64,000 bases of DNA, taken from Candidatus Thioglobus sp. MED-G25. Lineage in GTDB: Bacteria; Pseudomonadota; Gammaproteobacteria; Arenicellales; UBA868. Below the pieces are notes generated by a model. That model was given only the letters and a program-made list of their open reading frames with translations. It was not told where the DNA came from and ran no database searches. The position numbers and the translations under genes are program-made. The stretch spans positions 1 through 64,000 of the forward strand of contig NTKC01000008.1 in the NCBI GenBank assembly GCA_002456995.1. The letters run 5' to 3'. This document shows, in pieces, positions 7,058 through 15,182 of this stretch; the stretch's first letter is position 1, and each line of letters opens with the position of its first letter.

Positions 7058-8311
7058 CTATTGCTTGTGGGGTTGATTCCCAGCACCAGATTCGCTCAAT
7101 AACCGACCGGTACGAAATCGATCTAGGCTAAATGGTTCAGTCAACGGATGTGGTTGATCGTTAAGTATGGTTTGAGCAAAACACCAGCCGGCTCCAGGTA
7201 TGGCCTTGAATCCGCCAATACACCAACCCCCATTAATATATAGATGCTTTATTGGAGTCTGACCGATTATGGGAGCTCCATCCATGGTCATATCCATGAT
7301 ACCAGCCCATGTTCTCATCAACCTCAGGCCTCGCAGACGAGGAAACATGCTTATCGCACCTGAGACAATCTCCTCAATTTTCGGCCAGGTACCTCGCTGA
7401 GAATAAGAATTGTAGCCATCGATTCCCCCGCCGATAAGAATTTCTCCTTTGTCAGTTTGGCTGATATAGCAGTGTAGAGCTGGAGAGACTACGAGAGTAT
7501 TGAGAAAGGGTTTTACCGGTTCGGTTACCATAGCTTGTAGTAGATGAGTCTCCATGGGTAGTTTTAGTCCTACCATCCGGGCAATTTCACTCGTATGGCC
7601 AGCGACACAAATTCCAATCTTCTCGCACGCAACGTTGCCTTTCGAAGTCTGTATGCTAGTAACACAATTCTTGCTGATATCAATGTTTGTCACCTCGCAG
7701 TTTTCGATGATGTCCACGCCAAGTCGACTAGCCGCACGCGCAAATCCCCATGCCACAGCATCATGACGTGCAACTCCAGCACGTCGCTGGATCACTGCAC
7801 CAGAAATCGGAAATCGGGCTGCTGGTGAGTAATTCAGGTCAGGTAACATGATCTTAAGTTGGTCAAGAGTAAGCGTATCGCCATCTATATCGTTCAAACG
7901 AAGGGCGTTGTAACGGGTGGCTAGTCTTTCGCCATCGCTGGAACTATGACAAAGAGAGACCATGCCACGTTGGGAGAACATCAAGTTAAAATTTAGCTCT
8001 TGAGTTAGGTTTTCCCACAACTTCAAAGAGTGGTCATAAAACTTAGCATTCTCTGTTAGAAAATAATTGGATCTGATGCCAGTAGTATTTCTTCCTGTAT
8101 TACCACCGCCTATCCACCCTTTTTCTAATACAGCCACACGTAAATTGTTATTAAATTTTGCAAGGTAGTAAGCAGTTGCTAAACCATGACCACCACCACC
8201 AATAATGACGACGTCATATTGTTTTTGTAATGGTGGCTTTTTCCATGCTTCAGTCCAGCCTTTGTGGCTGTTTAGTGCATGGCGGGCAATAGAGAACAAT
8301 GAATATCGCAT
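7058..8311 (-). CDS. soxB: Sarcosine oxidase beta subunit (catalytic flavoprotein)
   Basis: The protein has 417 residues. A dinucleotide-binding motif (DVVIIGGGGHGLATAYYLA) starts near residue 33 and GGGNTGRNTTGIRSNYF follows. The stretch RRAGVARHDAVAWGF around residue 183 corresponds to the site where FMN is covalently bound to a histidine in characterised sarcosine oxidases. The late INGGWCIGGFKAIPGAG is the FAD-domain signature. SoxB holds the noncovalent FAD that oxidises sarcosine and the FMN that reduces O2. It is the first gene of a tight minus-strand operon soxB-soxD-soxA-soxG. No glyA, purU or folD gene accompanies it, unlike many soxBDAG loci. Confidence 0.95.
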   Translation of the reverse strand: MRYSLFSIARHALNSHKGWTEAWKKPPLQKQYDVVIIGGGGHGLATAYYLAKFNNNLRVAVLEKGWIGGGNTGRNTTGIRSNYFLTENAKFYDHSLKLWENLTQELNFNLMFSQRGMVSLCHSSSDGERLATRYNALRLNDIDGDTLTLDQLKIMLPDLNYSPAARFPISGAVIQRRAGVARHDAVAWGFARAASRLGVDIIENCEVTNIDISKNCVTSIQTSKGNVACEKIGICVAGHTSEIARMVGLKLPMETHLLQAMVTEPVKPFLNTLVVSPALHCYISQTDKGEILIGGGIDGYNSYSQRGTWPKIEEIVSGAISMFPRLRGLRLMRTWAGIMDMTMDGAPIIGQTPIKHLYINGGWCIGGFKAIPGAGWCFAQTILNDQPHPLTEPFSLDRFRTGRLLSESGAGNQPHKQ

Positions 8312-8561
8312 GCTAGAGAATCCTGAGCTTCAACACATTTAGAGCCTGTAATCCAATCCCCATCACGAAGACATCTTGTTCTTTGATTGATTATAAAGTC
8401 TTATTGCGTATCCTTTATCGTTCCAATTTAAATGGCCCATCCCGCTATTACTAACGCGAAGCTCTTTGGACCTCAGAATTATCTGGGGTAGCCGTTGTAC
8501 ACTAATGTAGAAAATCATCGTGAAGTCCGTTTGCACGTGAGTGCTTACGAACCACGGGGTG
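8312..8561. other. Intergenic, no gene seen
   Basis: This is the upstream region of soxB (minus) and must hold its promoter, but I see no convincing -35/-10 pair or operator. A minus-strand frame at 8363-8590 reads through the tRNA-like end as MVHPARFELPTPWFV, the familiar false peptide obtained when tRNA 3' ends are translated in antisense, so it is not a gene. The bases from 8590 to 8765 also hold nothing apart from the ribosome site (AGAGAGG) of the following gene. Confidence 0.5.
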
Positions 8562-8589
8562 GGGAGTTCGAATCTCGCTGGGTGCACCA
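8562..8589 (+). other. tRNA-like 3' end without a tRNA body (possible attachment-site scar)
   Basis: The sequence GGGAGTTCGAATCTC (one mismatch in the T stem) is followed by GCTGGGTGCACCA, i.e. a T arm, a seven-base acceptor strand (TGGGTGC), discriminator A and CCA. No matching 5' acceptor (GCACCCA) or proper D and anticodon stems can be found in the 80 bases upstream, so this is not an intact tRNA. Preceding bases (GTGCTTACGAACCAC) resemble a decayed anticodon arm. The acceptor sequence would fit the arginine tRNA class, tentatively. Integrases commonly target tRNA 3' ends and duplicate them, and the A+T-rich island with an integrase remnant ends right here. Confidence 0.5.
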
Positions 8590-8765
8590 ATAAAGCAGCA
8601 ACTTACGACCGAGCGTCGAAGACTAACCGCTCCACAAAGTCGCATTTACCCTACAAATGATGGAAAATCTGGCGATTACTGCCGTATGAAGGCAGAACGC
8701 TCCTCACCAACTATCCTAAACCTCTATAAATAACAGGCTCCTAGATACCAAGAGAGGCAATAGCG

Positions 8766-9608
8766 ATGCGATTCGGGATCAAGACAGTACCTGAGCATAC
8801 AAGTTGGGGCGATATGTTGGATGTCTGGCGGGCGGCCGATGAGATTGAACTCTTTGAAACAGCCTGGAACTTTGACCATTTCTACCCGATTATTGGCGAT
8901 GGAGATGGCCCCTGTTTAGAAGCCTGGGTCACACTGTCGGCTTTGGCCCAAGCGACTTCCCGTATTCGGATCGGCTGTATGGTGAACGGAGTTCCCTATC
9001 GTCACCCGGCTTTGGTCGCCAATATGGCTGCATCTCTGGACATTGTTTCTGACGGCCGTTTGGAATTAGGCTTGGGCGCTGGCTGGAATGAACAAGAGAC
9101 TGAGGCCTACGGCATCGACCTGCTTCCTATAGGCCAACGGATGGATCGATTCGAAGAGGCCGTCGAGGTAGTTGACAGCCTGCTTTCGAATGAATTCACG
9201 ACATTTAGAGGAAAATATTTCCAACTGGAGCAAGCACGTTGTGAGCCCAAGGGTCCCCAACAGCCCAGGCCACCTATTGTGATTGGCGGGGCTGGCGAAA
9301 AGCGTACCCTGCGTATTGCTGCCAGATTTGCACAACACTGGAATATTTCCTTCGTGACACCAGATCAATTTATCAAAAAGAATGAGATTCTGTTGGCACA
9401 TTGTGAATCAGTGGGTCGAGATTCGTCCTTGATTACTCGATCGGTCCAAATCATATCCGGGGCAGATCAAGATCCGGTCGAAGTCGCGGACGAAGCAGCT
9501 GCGCTGTTTGCAGCCGGTGTGGACAAAGTGATTTTTATGCTAAGTACTCCCTATCGGGCGGAGCGAGTGACCGCTCTCGCCAAATCCCTCGAGGCTATTT
9601 CAACCTGA
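8766..9608 (+). CDS. LLM-class flavin-dependent oxidoreductase (TIGR03560-like)
   Basis: The protein has 280 residues with the luciferase-like monooxygenase TIM barrel: ETAWNFDHFYPI near the start, ATSRIRIGCMVNGVPYRHPALVANMAASLD, then SDGRLELGLGAGWNEQETEAYGI and RPPIVIGGAGEKRTLRIAAR. These are the usual coenzyme-binding stretches of the F420/FMN-dependent LLM family, best matching the TIGR03560 subgroup. The actual coenzyme cannot be decided here; F420 is uncommon in gammaproteobacteria, so FMN is as likely. The ATG at 8766 has AGAGAGG eight bases upstream. It is the first gene after the accessory region and stands alone. Confidence 0.85.
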   Translation: MRFGIKTVPEHTSWGDMLDVWRAADEIELFETAWNFDHFYPIIGDGDGPCLEAWVTLSALAQATSRIRIGCMVNGVPYRHPALVANMAASLDIVSDGRLELGLGAGWNEQETEAYGIDLLPIGQRMDRFEEAVEVVDSLLSNEFTTFRGKYFQLEQARCEPKGPQQPRPPIVIGGAGEKRTLRIAARFAQHWNISFVTPDQFIKKNEILLAHCESVGRDSSLITRSVQIISGADQDPVEVADEAAALFAAGVDKVIFMLSTPYRAERVTALAKSLEAIST

Positions 9609-9816
9609 GGGATGCGCTTCACCGTGAATTATTCGGTAAAATTAACTTTTTATGCATCTTCTATAAGTTTCGAAAAAGACTATTAAAACAATTGTTGTTC
9701 AGACACTTGGTTAGATCTGAAGGAAAGTTATAAGCGGTATCTGGAAGCTTAGGTAATGCAAATCCTGCGCCTAAACCAAGATGCCATGCTGTCGAAATCC
9801 CGGCTTTTTAGATCAA

Positions 9817-10854
9817 TTATCCACCGATATGAGACATCTCGACCTTGGCGTCTGAAAAGACATCTACCGGAATTTGTCCGCGGAGCTCGGAATAACGATC
9901 CTCCCGCTTGCCCCACAACGTCTGTACGATTTCAAGCAAATCCTGATCACTGGCCCCCGCACGAAGCGGATCACGAATATCAAATCCTTCGGTAGCAAAC
10001 AGGCAGGTGTAAATCTGCCCTACCGCCGACAGTCGTACCCTAGAGCAGTCTCCACAGAAAGACTCAGTAACAGAAGTGATGAACCCAACTTCTCCACCAT
10101 CATCCACATAGCGCCAGCGCTTTGCGACCTCTCCCCGGTAGTTGGGAGACACCGGCTCGATCGGCATCTCTTTATTTATCATGGCGACCAGTTCTCTGGC
10201 TGACACAACTTCATCAAGCTTCCAATTGTTGGTCGAGCCCACGTCCATGTACTCGATAAACCGCAAGATTGAACCGGTACCGTGAAAATAGCGAGCCAGC
10301 GGCAGTACACTGTGCTCGTTAAGACCGCGCTTGATCACAGCATTGATCTTAATGTTTTCAAACCCCGCCTGCCGGGCATTTTCAATCCCCTCAAGCACCC
10401 GTGAAACTGGAAACTCGACATCACATACCGTTCTGAAGGTTTCCTCATCCAGAGCGTCCAGACTCACCGTAATTCGTTTCAAGCCGGCGTCTTTCAGCGC
10501 AACAGCACGGCCCTTGCTCAAATACGAGGCATTGGTGGTCATACTGATGTCATCGATCCCTTCAATGGATGCAATCATTTCGATCAGGTGCTCCAGATTC
10601 CGTCGAATCATCGGCTCGCCGCCTGTGATCCGGACTTTCTTTACACCGCACGCTGCAAATACCTTTGCAATCCTTACAATTTCCTCCAATTGCAATAGTT
10701 CATCCCGGGGAACAAATGCATAACCTGGGCCGAAAATCTCCCGCGGCATGCAGTACACACAACGAAAATTGCAGCGGTCAGTAACTGAGATCCGGAGATC
10801 CCTGATCGACCGACCGAAGGCATCCACTGAACTTATTGCTGCCGTCGAAGCCAT
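9817..10854 (-). CDS. moaA: GTP 3',8-cyclase (molybdenum/tungsten cofactor synthesis)
   Basis: This radical-SAM enzyme of 345 residues starts pterin cofactor synthesis by converting GTP to 3',8-cyclo-7,8-dihydro-GTP. The SAM cluster motif DRCNFRCVYCMP places cysteines at 28, 32 and 35, followed by GGEP. The second, substrate-binding cluster is in FCGDCSRVRLSAVGQIYTCLF. The C-terminus ends in GG (MSHIGG), which is needed for activity in known MoaA. It is the last gene of the aldehyde oxidoreductase operon, 6 bp after the small unknown gene. The usual partners moaC, moaE and moeA are not in the window, so this copy is probably dedicated to supplying the tungsten enzyme. Confidence 0.95.
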   Translation of the reverse strand: MASTAAISSVDAFGRSIRDLRISVTDRCNFRCVYCMPREIFGPGYAFVPRDELLQLEEIVRIAKVFAACGVKKVRITGGEPMIRRNLEHLIEMIASIEGIDDISMTTNASYLSKGRAVALKDAGLKRITVSLDALDEETFRTVCDVEFPVSRVLEGIENARQAGFENIKINAVIKRGLNEHSVLPLARYFHGTGSILRFIEYMDVGSTNNWKLDEVVSARELVAMINKEMPIEPVSPNYRGEVAKRWRYVDDGGEVGFITSVTESFCGDCSRVRLSAVGQIYTCLFATEGFDIRDPLRAGASDQDLLEIVQTLWGKREDRYSELRGQIPVDVFSDAKVEMSHIGG

Positions 10855-10860
10855 CCTTGA

Positions 10861-11157
10861 TTAACCCCCACCTCGCTGAAAGGTTAAGTCAAACCTGGAC
10901 TGGAACCGCTCTCTTTCTGCTACCGAGAGATTAACGTACTTAAAGATCACTTCGATAAAAGGTATTTTTACCAAAGCCGTTAAACGTCTTTCGCACTGAG
11001 GTCCGAGCGAGATCTGAATTGTGCCATCTGCATATTGCAAAGTAGCCCCATCTGAATAAGTCTTATGAACCCAGCCACCGGGTAACTGACTGAGCGAGCG
11101 GAAAAAATCCGAGTAGGTGAGACCCATTTCCCTGCGTAATGTCATCTCGGTTGGCAT
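10861..11157 (-). CDS. Conserved small protein of the aldehyde oxidoreductase operon, unknown
   Basis: About 98 residues starting at MPTEMTLRREMGLTYSDFF; the ATG at 11157 is chosen because it lies 11 bp after the MoaD-like gene's stop, while an upstream in-frame start at 11193 would overlap that gene. Visible parts are an N-terminal segment, LPGGWVHKTYSDGATLQYAD, and IQISLGPQCERRLTALVKIPFIEVIF. The last part looks like an alternating strand pattern of a small alpha/beta protein. No metal motif is seen. It lies between the MoaD-like gene and moaA, suggesting a part in cofactor assembly or enzyme maturation. No function can be assigned. Confidence 0.75.
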   Translation of the reverse strand: MPTEMTLRREMGLTYSDFFRSLSQLPGGWVHKTYSDGATLQYADGTIQISLGPQCERRLTALVKIPFIEVIFKYVNLSVAERERFQSRFDLTFQRGGG

Positions 11158-11168
11158 GAAAGCGTCAA

Positions 11169-11426
11169 TTAACCACCGGCGACGGGCGGCCAAATTGCCA
11201 GTATGTCACCTTCCTTTAGCTTGTTCTGATCTCGATCGGACGGCGCGCAATACACACCATTCACAAGCACAAGATGGGCTTTTTCAGCGGGCACTTTAAA
11301 CTGTTCAATGACTTGACTGATACTCTGCTCACGATCCAAGACAACCTCCACTGCATTCTGATGAGCACCGTCGGGCAGATATTCGGAAAGTCCGGCAAAT
11401 AGTTTAAGTGTGATCTTCAAAACCAA
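11169..11426 (-). CDS. aorD: MoaD/ThiS-family sulfur carrier, aldehyde oxidoreductase-associated
   Basis: The protein has 85 residues, a ubiquitin-like beta-grasp carrier (LKITLKLFAGLSEYLPDG at the start, VLVNGVYCAPSDRDQNKLK in the middle) ending in PPVAGG. The C-terminal GlyGly is the site that is adenylated and thiocarboxylated to deliver sulfur to the pterin dithiolene. In the Aromatoleum aromaticum aor operon a MoaD-like gene follows aorC in the same way, so the symbol is by analogy. It lies 15 bp after the flavoprotein gene. It probably works with MoaE-type partners encoded elsewhere. Confidence 0.85.
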   Translation of the reverse strand: MVLKITLKLFAGLSEYLPDGAHQNAVEVVLDREQSISQVIEQFKVPAEKAHLVLVNGVYCAPSDRDQNKLKEGDILAIWPPVAGG

Positions 11427-11441
11427 AGCGTCGCAATGCCA

Positions 11442-12698
11442 TCAAGCAGATCCAGCAACTTCCTGTGTCACCCCGATGTAGGCTTCCATTAAACCAACTG
11501 GATTTTTTTTCAACCGCTCTTTCCACACACCAAGGGGGACACGGCTTTCAATCAATCCGCGTAATACACCCAAGTGCGCATGGTAACCCACCGTATTCGC
11601 ACCGACGAGAACATCATCCTTGAACTGCAAGTTGATGTACTGGTAATTGTCCGGGTTGTATATCTCAGCCGAGTCACTACCGTCTACGCCTTCCCAGGCA
11701 CCGAAAGATGACGTTACAAGGCCAAGCGTATCAAGAATATTCATATTGAGGCTACCCTTGTAACTGAAAGAGTTGTTGGTCGCCATGTTGGTCGCAGCCA
11801 CTCGACCGTGTTCAGTGGCCGTAGGCTGAACAGCGTGAACGGCGGTCTCACCGGTCGAGAAATCCAACCCTTGCGCACAATCACCAGCAGCATAGACATC
11901 AGAGATACTAGTCTGCATGAACTCGTCGACCTCTATACCCTGATCAATCTTAATGTCCAGATCCTGAAGAAATCCAACATTCGGTTTTACACCGGTAGAC
12001 ACAATGACAACATCCGCAGGGTAAGCTTCACCATTATTGAGTACGACGTTGAGTTCATTCTGGGTTGACTCAATTGTCTCCACTGTCGTCCCCGTGTGAA
12101 CGGTAACACCCTTACTTTCACACCAGGTTTTCAGCAAATTACCAGCTTTCTCACCCAGCATCCGCGGCACCATGCGCGGACCCATTTCGACGACGGTCAG
12201 GTCAACTTCACGAAGCACCCACGATTCCAGAATAATACAGCCAATAAATCCCGCACCAACCTGGACCGCGCGTGCACCCGGTTTGGCAAGTTCGATAATG
12301 CGTTCTGCGTCTTCCAGATGCCAGCATTGTTGAACACGAGGATCATCCATCCCAGCAACCGGCGGTATTATGGGTTCAGCACCGGTAGCGATCAGTAGCT
12401 TGTCGTAAGCCATAGCGGAACCGTCGCCCAGTATGACCTTGTGCCCTGCAGCATCAACAGCGGTGGCCTCGCCATGCACCAGTTCGATTCGATGGCTCTC
12501 GAAGTGATCGGAAGAGCGGCGCAGGTAGGTCCCTGACTCTTCTACTTTGCCAGTCAAATAATAGGGAATAGCCATTCTGGAGTAAGGCTGTTGTGCCTGT
12601 GACCCAATCATTGTGATCTGTCCGTCTTCATCCAGTACACGAAGCTTCTCAGCCGCAGCAACAGCGGCGGGCCCGGCACCGATTATCACGTAATGCAC
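11442..12698 (-). CDS. aorC: NAD-linked FAD subunit of tungsten aldehyde oxidoreductase
   Basis: The protein has 418 residues of the pyridine-nucleotide-disulfide oxidoreductase type. It has an N-terminal FAD motif (YVIIGAGPAAVAAAEKLR), the YDKLLIATGAEP stretch, a second Rossmann motif for NAD(P) (AVQVGAGFIGCIILE), and VYAAGDCAQGLD near residue 270. No redox-active CxxxxC is present, so it is not a disulfide reductase. By position between the catalytic subunit gene and the MoaD-like gene it matches AorC of Aromatoleum aromaticum, which passes electrons from the iron-sulfur subunit to NAD+. A strong hairpin (12728-12754) lies between it and aorB. Confidence 0.85.
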   Translation of the reverse strand: MHYVIIGAGPAAVAAAEKLRVLDEDGQITMIGSQAQQPYSRMAIPYYLTGKVEESGTYLRRSSDHFESHRIELVHGEATAVDAAGHKVILGDGSAMAYDKLLIATGAEPIIPPVAGMDDPRVQQCWHLEDAERIIELAKPGARAVQVGAGFIGCIILESWVLREVDLTVVEMGPRMVPRMLGEKAGNLLKTWCESKGVTVHTGTTVETIESTQNELNVVLNNGEAYPADVVIVSTGVKPNVGFLQDLDIKIDQGIEVDEFMQTSISDVYAAGDCAQGLDFSTGETAVHAVQPTATEHGRVAATNMATNNSFSYKGSLNMNILDTLGLVTSSFGAWEGVDGSDSAEIYNPDNYQYINLQFKDDVLVGANTVGYHAHLGVLRGLIESRVPLGVWKERLKKNPVGLMEAYIGVTQEVAGSA

Positions 12699-12727
12699 TG
12701 AATTTCTCTCAAGCTAGAGACGAAACA

Positions 12728-12754
12728 CCCGGTGGCACGATACGTGCCACCGGG
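12728..12754 (-). promoter_or_regulatory. Perfect 12-bp hairpin between aorB and aorC
   Basis: The two arms, CCCGGTGGCACG and CGTGCCACCGGG, are exactly complementary around a three-base loop (ATA). It sits in the 89-bp gap between aorB and aorC. On the minus strand it is not followed by a clean T run (GTTTCGTCTC), so it is a poor intrinsic terminator. It more likely limits read-through or protects the 3' end of the aorA-aorB message, giving more catalytic than flavin subunit. Confidence 0.75.
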
Positions 12755-12787
12755 CTCGTTGAGTCGATTTGCAATCGAAAGTTTACG

Positions 12788-14635
12788 TTAGAGGCTCAAT
12801 CGCGACAGAGTATCTTGTGTAGGAACGCCAGATTCATCCCAACCGCGAACTTGATAGTACTCCGGTAACATCTCGTCAAGACGATTGACAGAGCCTTTAG
12901 CTGACCCAGTTTTTGCGATATCCTTAAGCATGCGCTCGGGTAAAGTATCGTCAGCACCGGTAAACCCAGCGGCAATATTGTACTGGCGCTCCATATTCCA
13001 AATGCGTTCGCCGACCTCATTAAGGCGCTCGACACCCCAGTCTCCCTCACAAGCAGCATCAATCATCGGTGCGATATCGTCACCAGTAAGCGCAAAAGTA
13101 GTAAATACGCAGGTACCACTCGAATCGACCGCGGCAGTTAAGTCCTGGAATGCCTTCACGAGTCCGGCTTTCCCTTCCGTCACCAGCGGATCGGTTTTCC
13201 CCCCTATACCGAGCACCTCAGACGATACGGTATAGGCTCGGAGATGACAGGCTCCACGATTTGAGGTCGCATAACCTAACCCCATTCCCTGAATAGCTCG
13301 CGGATCATACGCAGGAAATTCTTGACCCTTGACCGTCATCGAAAACTCAGGGTGACCGTATTTAGCGCATAAGCGTTTCGACCCTTGACCAAGCTCCTTT
13401 CCGAAACCTTCGCCTTTGGCGGTTGCATCAACCATCGCCACAAAAACTTCTGTATTCCCAAATGTAAGCTCGTGACCCCCGGTATCGTCACTGGTGATCG
13501 CGCCTGCCGCGTACAGGTCCATGGCCGCACCCAGCGTTGAGCCCAATGTAATTGGATCAAGACCCTGCTCATTACAAACAAAATTAGCGTAAGTCACTGC
13601 ATCTAAATCTTTGACTCCACAAGCGGCTCCGAGTGCCCAGGCGGCTTCGTACTCCAACCCACCGCTGACCATCTGGTATTCTGGTTTATCCTTCACAGTA
13701 AAATGACTCGGATCTATCTTAGAGCGCCGCTGGCAGGATATCGGACAATTGAAACATGCGGCATTTGAAACAAGATTAGCCTCGCCGTCGCTTTCTCGTG
13801 GCTCGGCCATTGCCTCAGCGCTGATATCGTGCGCGCCTTCAAACTGGACGTCGTGACCGTTACGTGTAGGTAGTGCACCCAACTCATTAATGACATTCAT
13901 CAGCACCTGCGTGCCGTGCGTTGGTAGTCCTTCACCAGTAATGGCATTCTCAGCCAGAATCTCTTTGGCCGTGTTCGATGTTTTCATCATAGCCATCGGG
14001 TCTTTGACCTTCACGCCGACAGTACCGCGTACCACCATGGCTTTGAGATTTTTCGAGCCCATTACAGCACCGACCCCGGAACGACCAGCTGCCCGGTCCA
14101 TATCATTTACGACCGCTGCGTACAGAACACCATTCTCACCCGCGAGACCAATCGAGGCGACACGAACATCATTGTCACCACGACGCTCACGCAGAGTGGT
14201 TTCTGTTTCCCACACTGATTTACCCCATAGATCTGATGCATCCTTGAGCTCAGCTTTGTCGTTGGTAATGTCAAGATATACAGGTGTATCCGACTTGCCT
14301 TCAAAAATAATCATATCCCACCCGGCATTTTTCAACTCACCGCCAAAAAAACCTCCGGAATTGGAACAGGCAATAGCTCCAGTTAGCGGACTTTTACAGA
14401 CCACCGACCAGCGACCCGATGTCGGTGCAATGGTACCCGTCAGCGGGCCAGTTGCGATTATCATTTTGTTGTCTGGCGAAAATGGGTCGACATTAGGGTC
14501 GGTCTCCTCTACCAGATACTTGGTCGCCAAACCACGCTGGCCCATGTAGTCCTGCGCCCATTCCATGTTCAATGGCTCACTGGTGCAGGTACCCGCGCCC
14601 AAATCCACTCGTAATATTTTTTCAGACCAGCTCAT
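12788..14635 (-). CDS. aorB: Tungsten aldehyde:ferredoxin oxidoreductase, catalytic subunit
   Basis: The protein has 615 residues, the normal AOR-family length. The first domain contains TGPLTGTIAPTSGRWSVV and GGFFGGELKNAGWD, which bind the bis-pterin. DRAAGRSGVGAVMGSKNLKA follows near residue 185. The 4Fe-4S ligands are in CFNCPISC (about residues 295-302) and a distant C in SSGTCVFTTFA (about residue 520), the family pattern CxxCxxxC...C. The enzyme oxidises aldehydes to acids. A GAGGAGG ribosome site lies 9 bases before the ATG at 14635. The preceding ferredoxin and the following flavoprotein identify the three-subunit, NAD-linked AorABC type rather than the archaeal single-subunit type. 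Confidence 0.93.
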   Translation of the reverse strand: MSWSEKILRVDLGAGTCTSEPLNMEWAQDYMGQRGLATKYLVEETDPNVDPFSPDNKMIIATGPLTGTIAPTSGRWSVVCKSPLTGAIACSNSGGFFGGELKNAGWDMIIFEGKSDTPVYLDITNDKAELKDASDLWGKSVWETETTLRERRGDNDVRVASIGLAGENGVLYAAVVNDMDRAAGRSGVGAVMGSKNLKAMVVRGTVGVKVKDPMAMMKTSNTAKEILAENAITGEGLPTHGTQVLMNVINELGALPTRNGHDVQFEGAHDISAEAMAEPRESDGEANLVSNAACFNCPISCQRRSKIDPSHFTVKDKPEYQMVSGGLEYEAAWALGAACGVKDLDAVTYANFVCNEQGLDPITLGSTLGAAMDLYAAGAITSDDTGGHELTFGNTEVFVAMVDATAKGEGFGKELGQGSKRLCAKYGHPEFSMTVKGQEFPAYDPRAIQGMGLGYATSNRGACHLRAYTVSSEVLGIGGKTDPLVTEGKAGLVKAFQDLTAAVDSSGTCVFTTFALTGDDIAPMIDAACEGDWGVERLNEVGERIWNMERQYNIAAGFTGADDTLPERMLKDIAKTGSAKGSVNRLDEMLPEYYQVRGWDESGVPTQDTLSRLSL

Positions 14636-14696
14636 AGCTCGTGCCTCCTCTCTAGGTTCATTTGTCTCGCTAAATACTTCCGGTTGTGTTTTATGT

Positions 14697-15182
14697 TTAA
14701 TGCCTCACCGTACTGTCACAGTCTACCAAATCAGCGGTAACATGATTCCAAATCCTGTCATAACCAGTACTGTCTTTATCAACAAAAGCCAGGGCCGGAG
14801 TTGGGCACGCCTCAACGCACATCGGCTCACCGCCACACAGATCGCACTTGGTGACCACTCCGGAATCCGCATCATAATTAATGGCGCCATAAGGACAGGC
14901 GATACTGCAAACCTTACAGCCCACACAGACTTCAGCCGAGATCTCTTTGGCACCCGTTGTCGGATTAATCGTGATCGCCTCAACCGGGCACACCACCATA
15001 CACCAGGCTTCTTCACACTGAGTACAGGTTGAGGGAATATTGACAGCCCCGCCATTGTATAGCGACACGTCCATCACGGACTTGGCCGGATTGAATGCAC
15101 CCACTTTACCGTAGGAACACATCATTTCACATTGATGACAACCGGTACACGTGTCGCTGTCCATTCGGAGTGCTTTGAGCAT
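14697..15182 (-). CDS. aorA: Four-cluster ferredoxin subunit of aldehyde oxidoreductase
   Basis: The protein has 161 residues and sixteen cysteines in four groups: CTGCHQCEMMC, CTQCEEAWCMVVCPVEA, CVGCKVCSIACPYGA and CDLCGGEPMCVEACP. This is the HycB/DMSO-reductase-type ferredoxin arrangement that holds four 4Fe-4S clusters. It should wire AorB to the FAD subunit. It is first in the operon aorA-aorB-aorC-aorD-unknown-moaA (15182 to 9817). The 184-bp region upstream, shared with the divergent gene at 15367, should hold the promoter; I see no clear operator there. Confidence 0.92.
   Translation of the reverse strand: MLKALRMDSDTCTGCHQCEMMCSYGKVGAFNPAKSVMDVSLYNGGAVNIPSTCTQCEEAWCMVVCPVEAITINPTTGAKEISAEVCVGCKVCSIACPYGAINYDADSGVVTKCDLCGGEPMCVEACPTPALAFVDKDSTGYDRIWNHVTADLVDCDSTVRH

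Noticed and set aside
8500..8589. Intact tRNA gene
   Set aside because: Only the T arm and acceptor 3' strand can be found; no complementary 5' acceptor, D arm or well-paired anticodon stem.
8363..8590. Minus-strand 75-codon frame
   Set aside because: It begins with the typical false peptide made by reading a tRNA 3' end in antisense and has no support further on.
13890..14549. Long plus-strand frame inside the aldehyde oxidoreductase gene
   Set aside because: It is antisense to a gene with clear pterin and cluster motifs; the frame is a by-product of codon bias.
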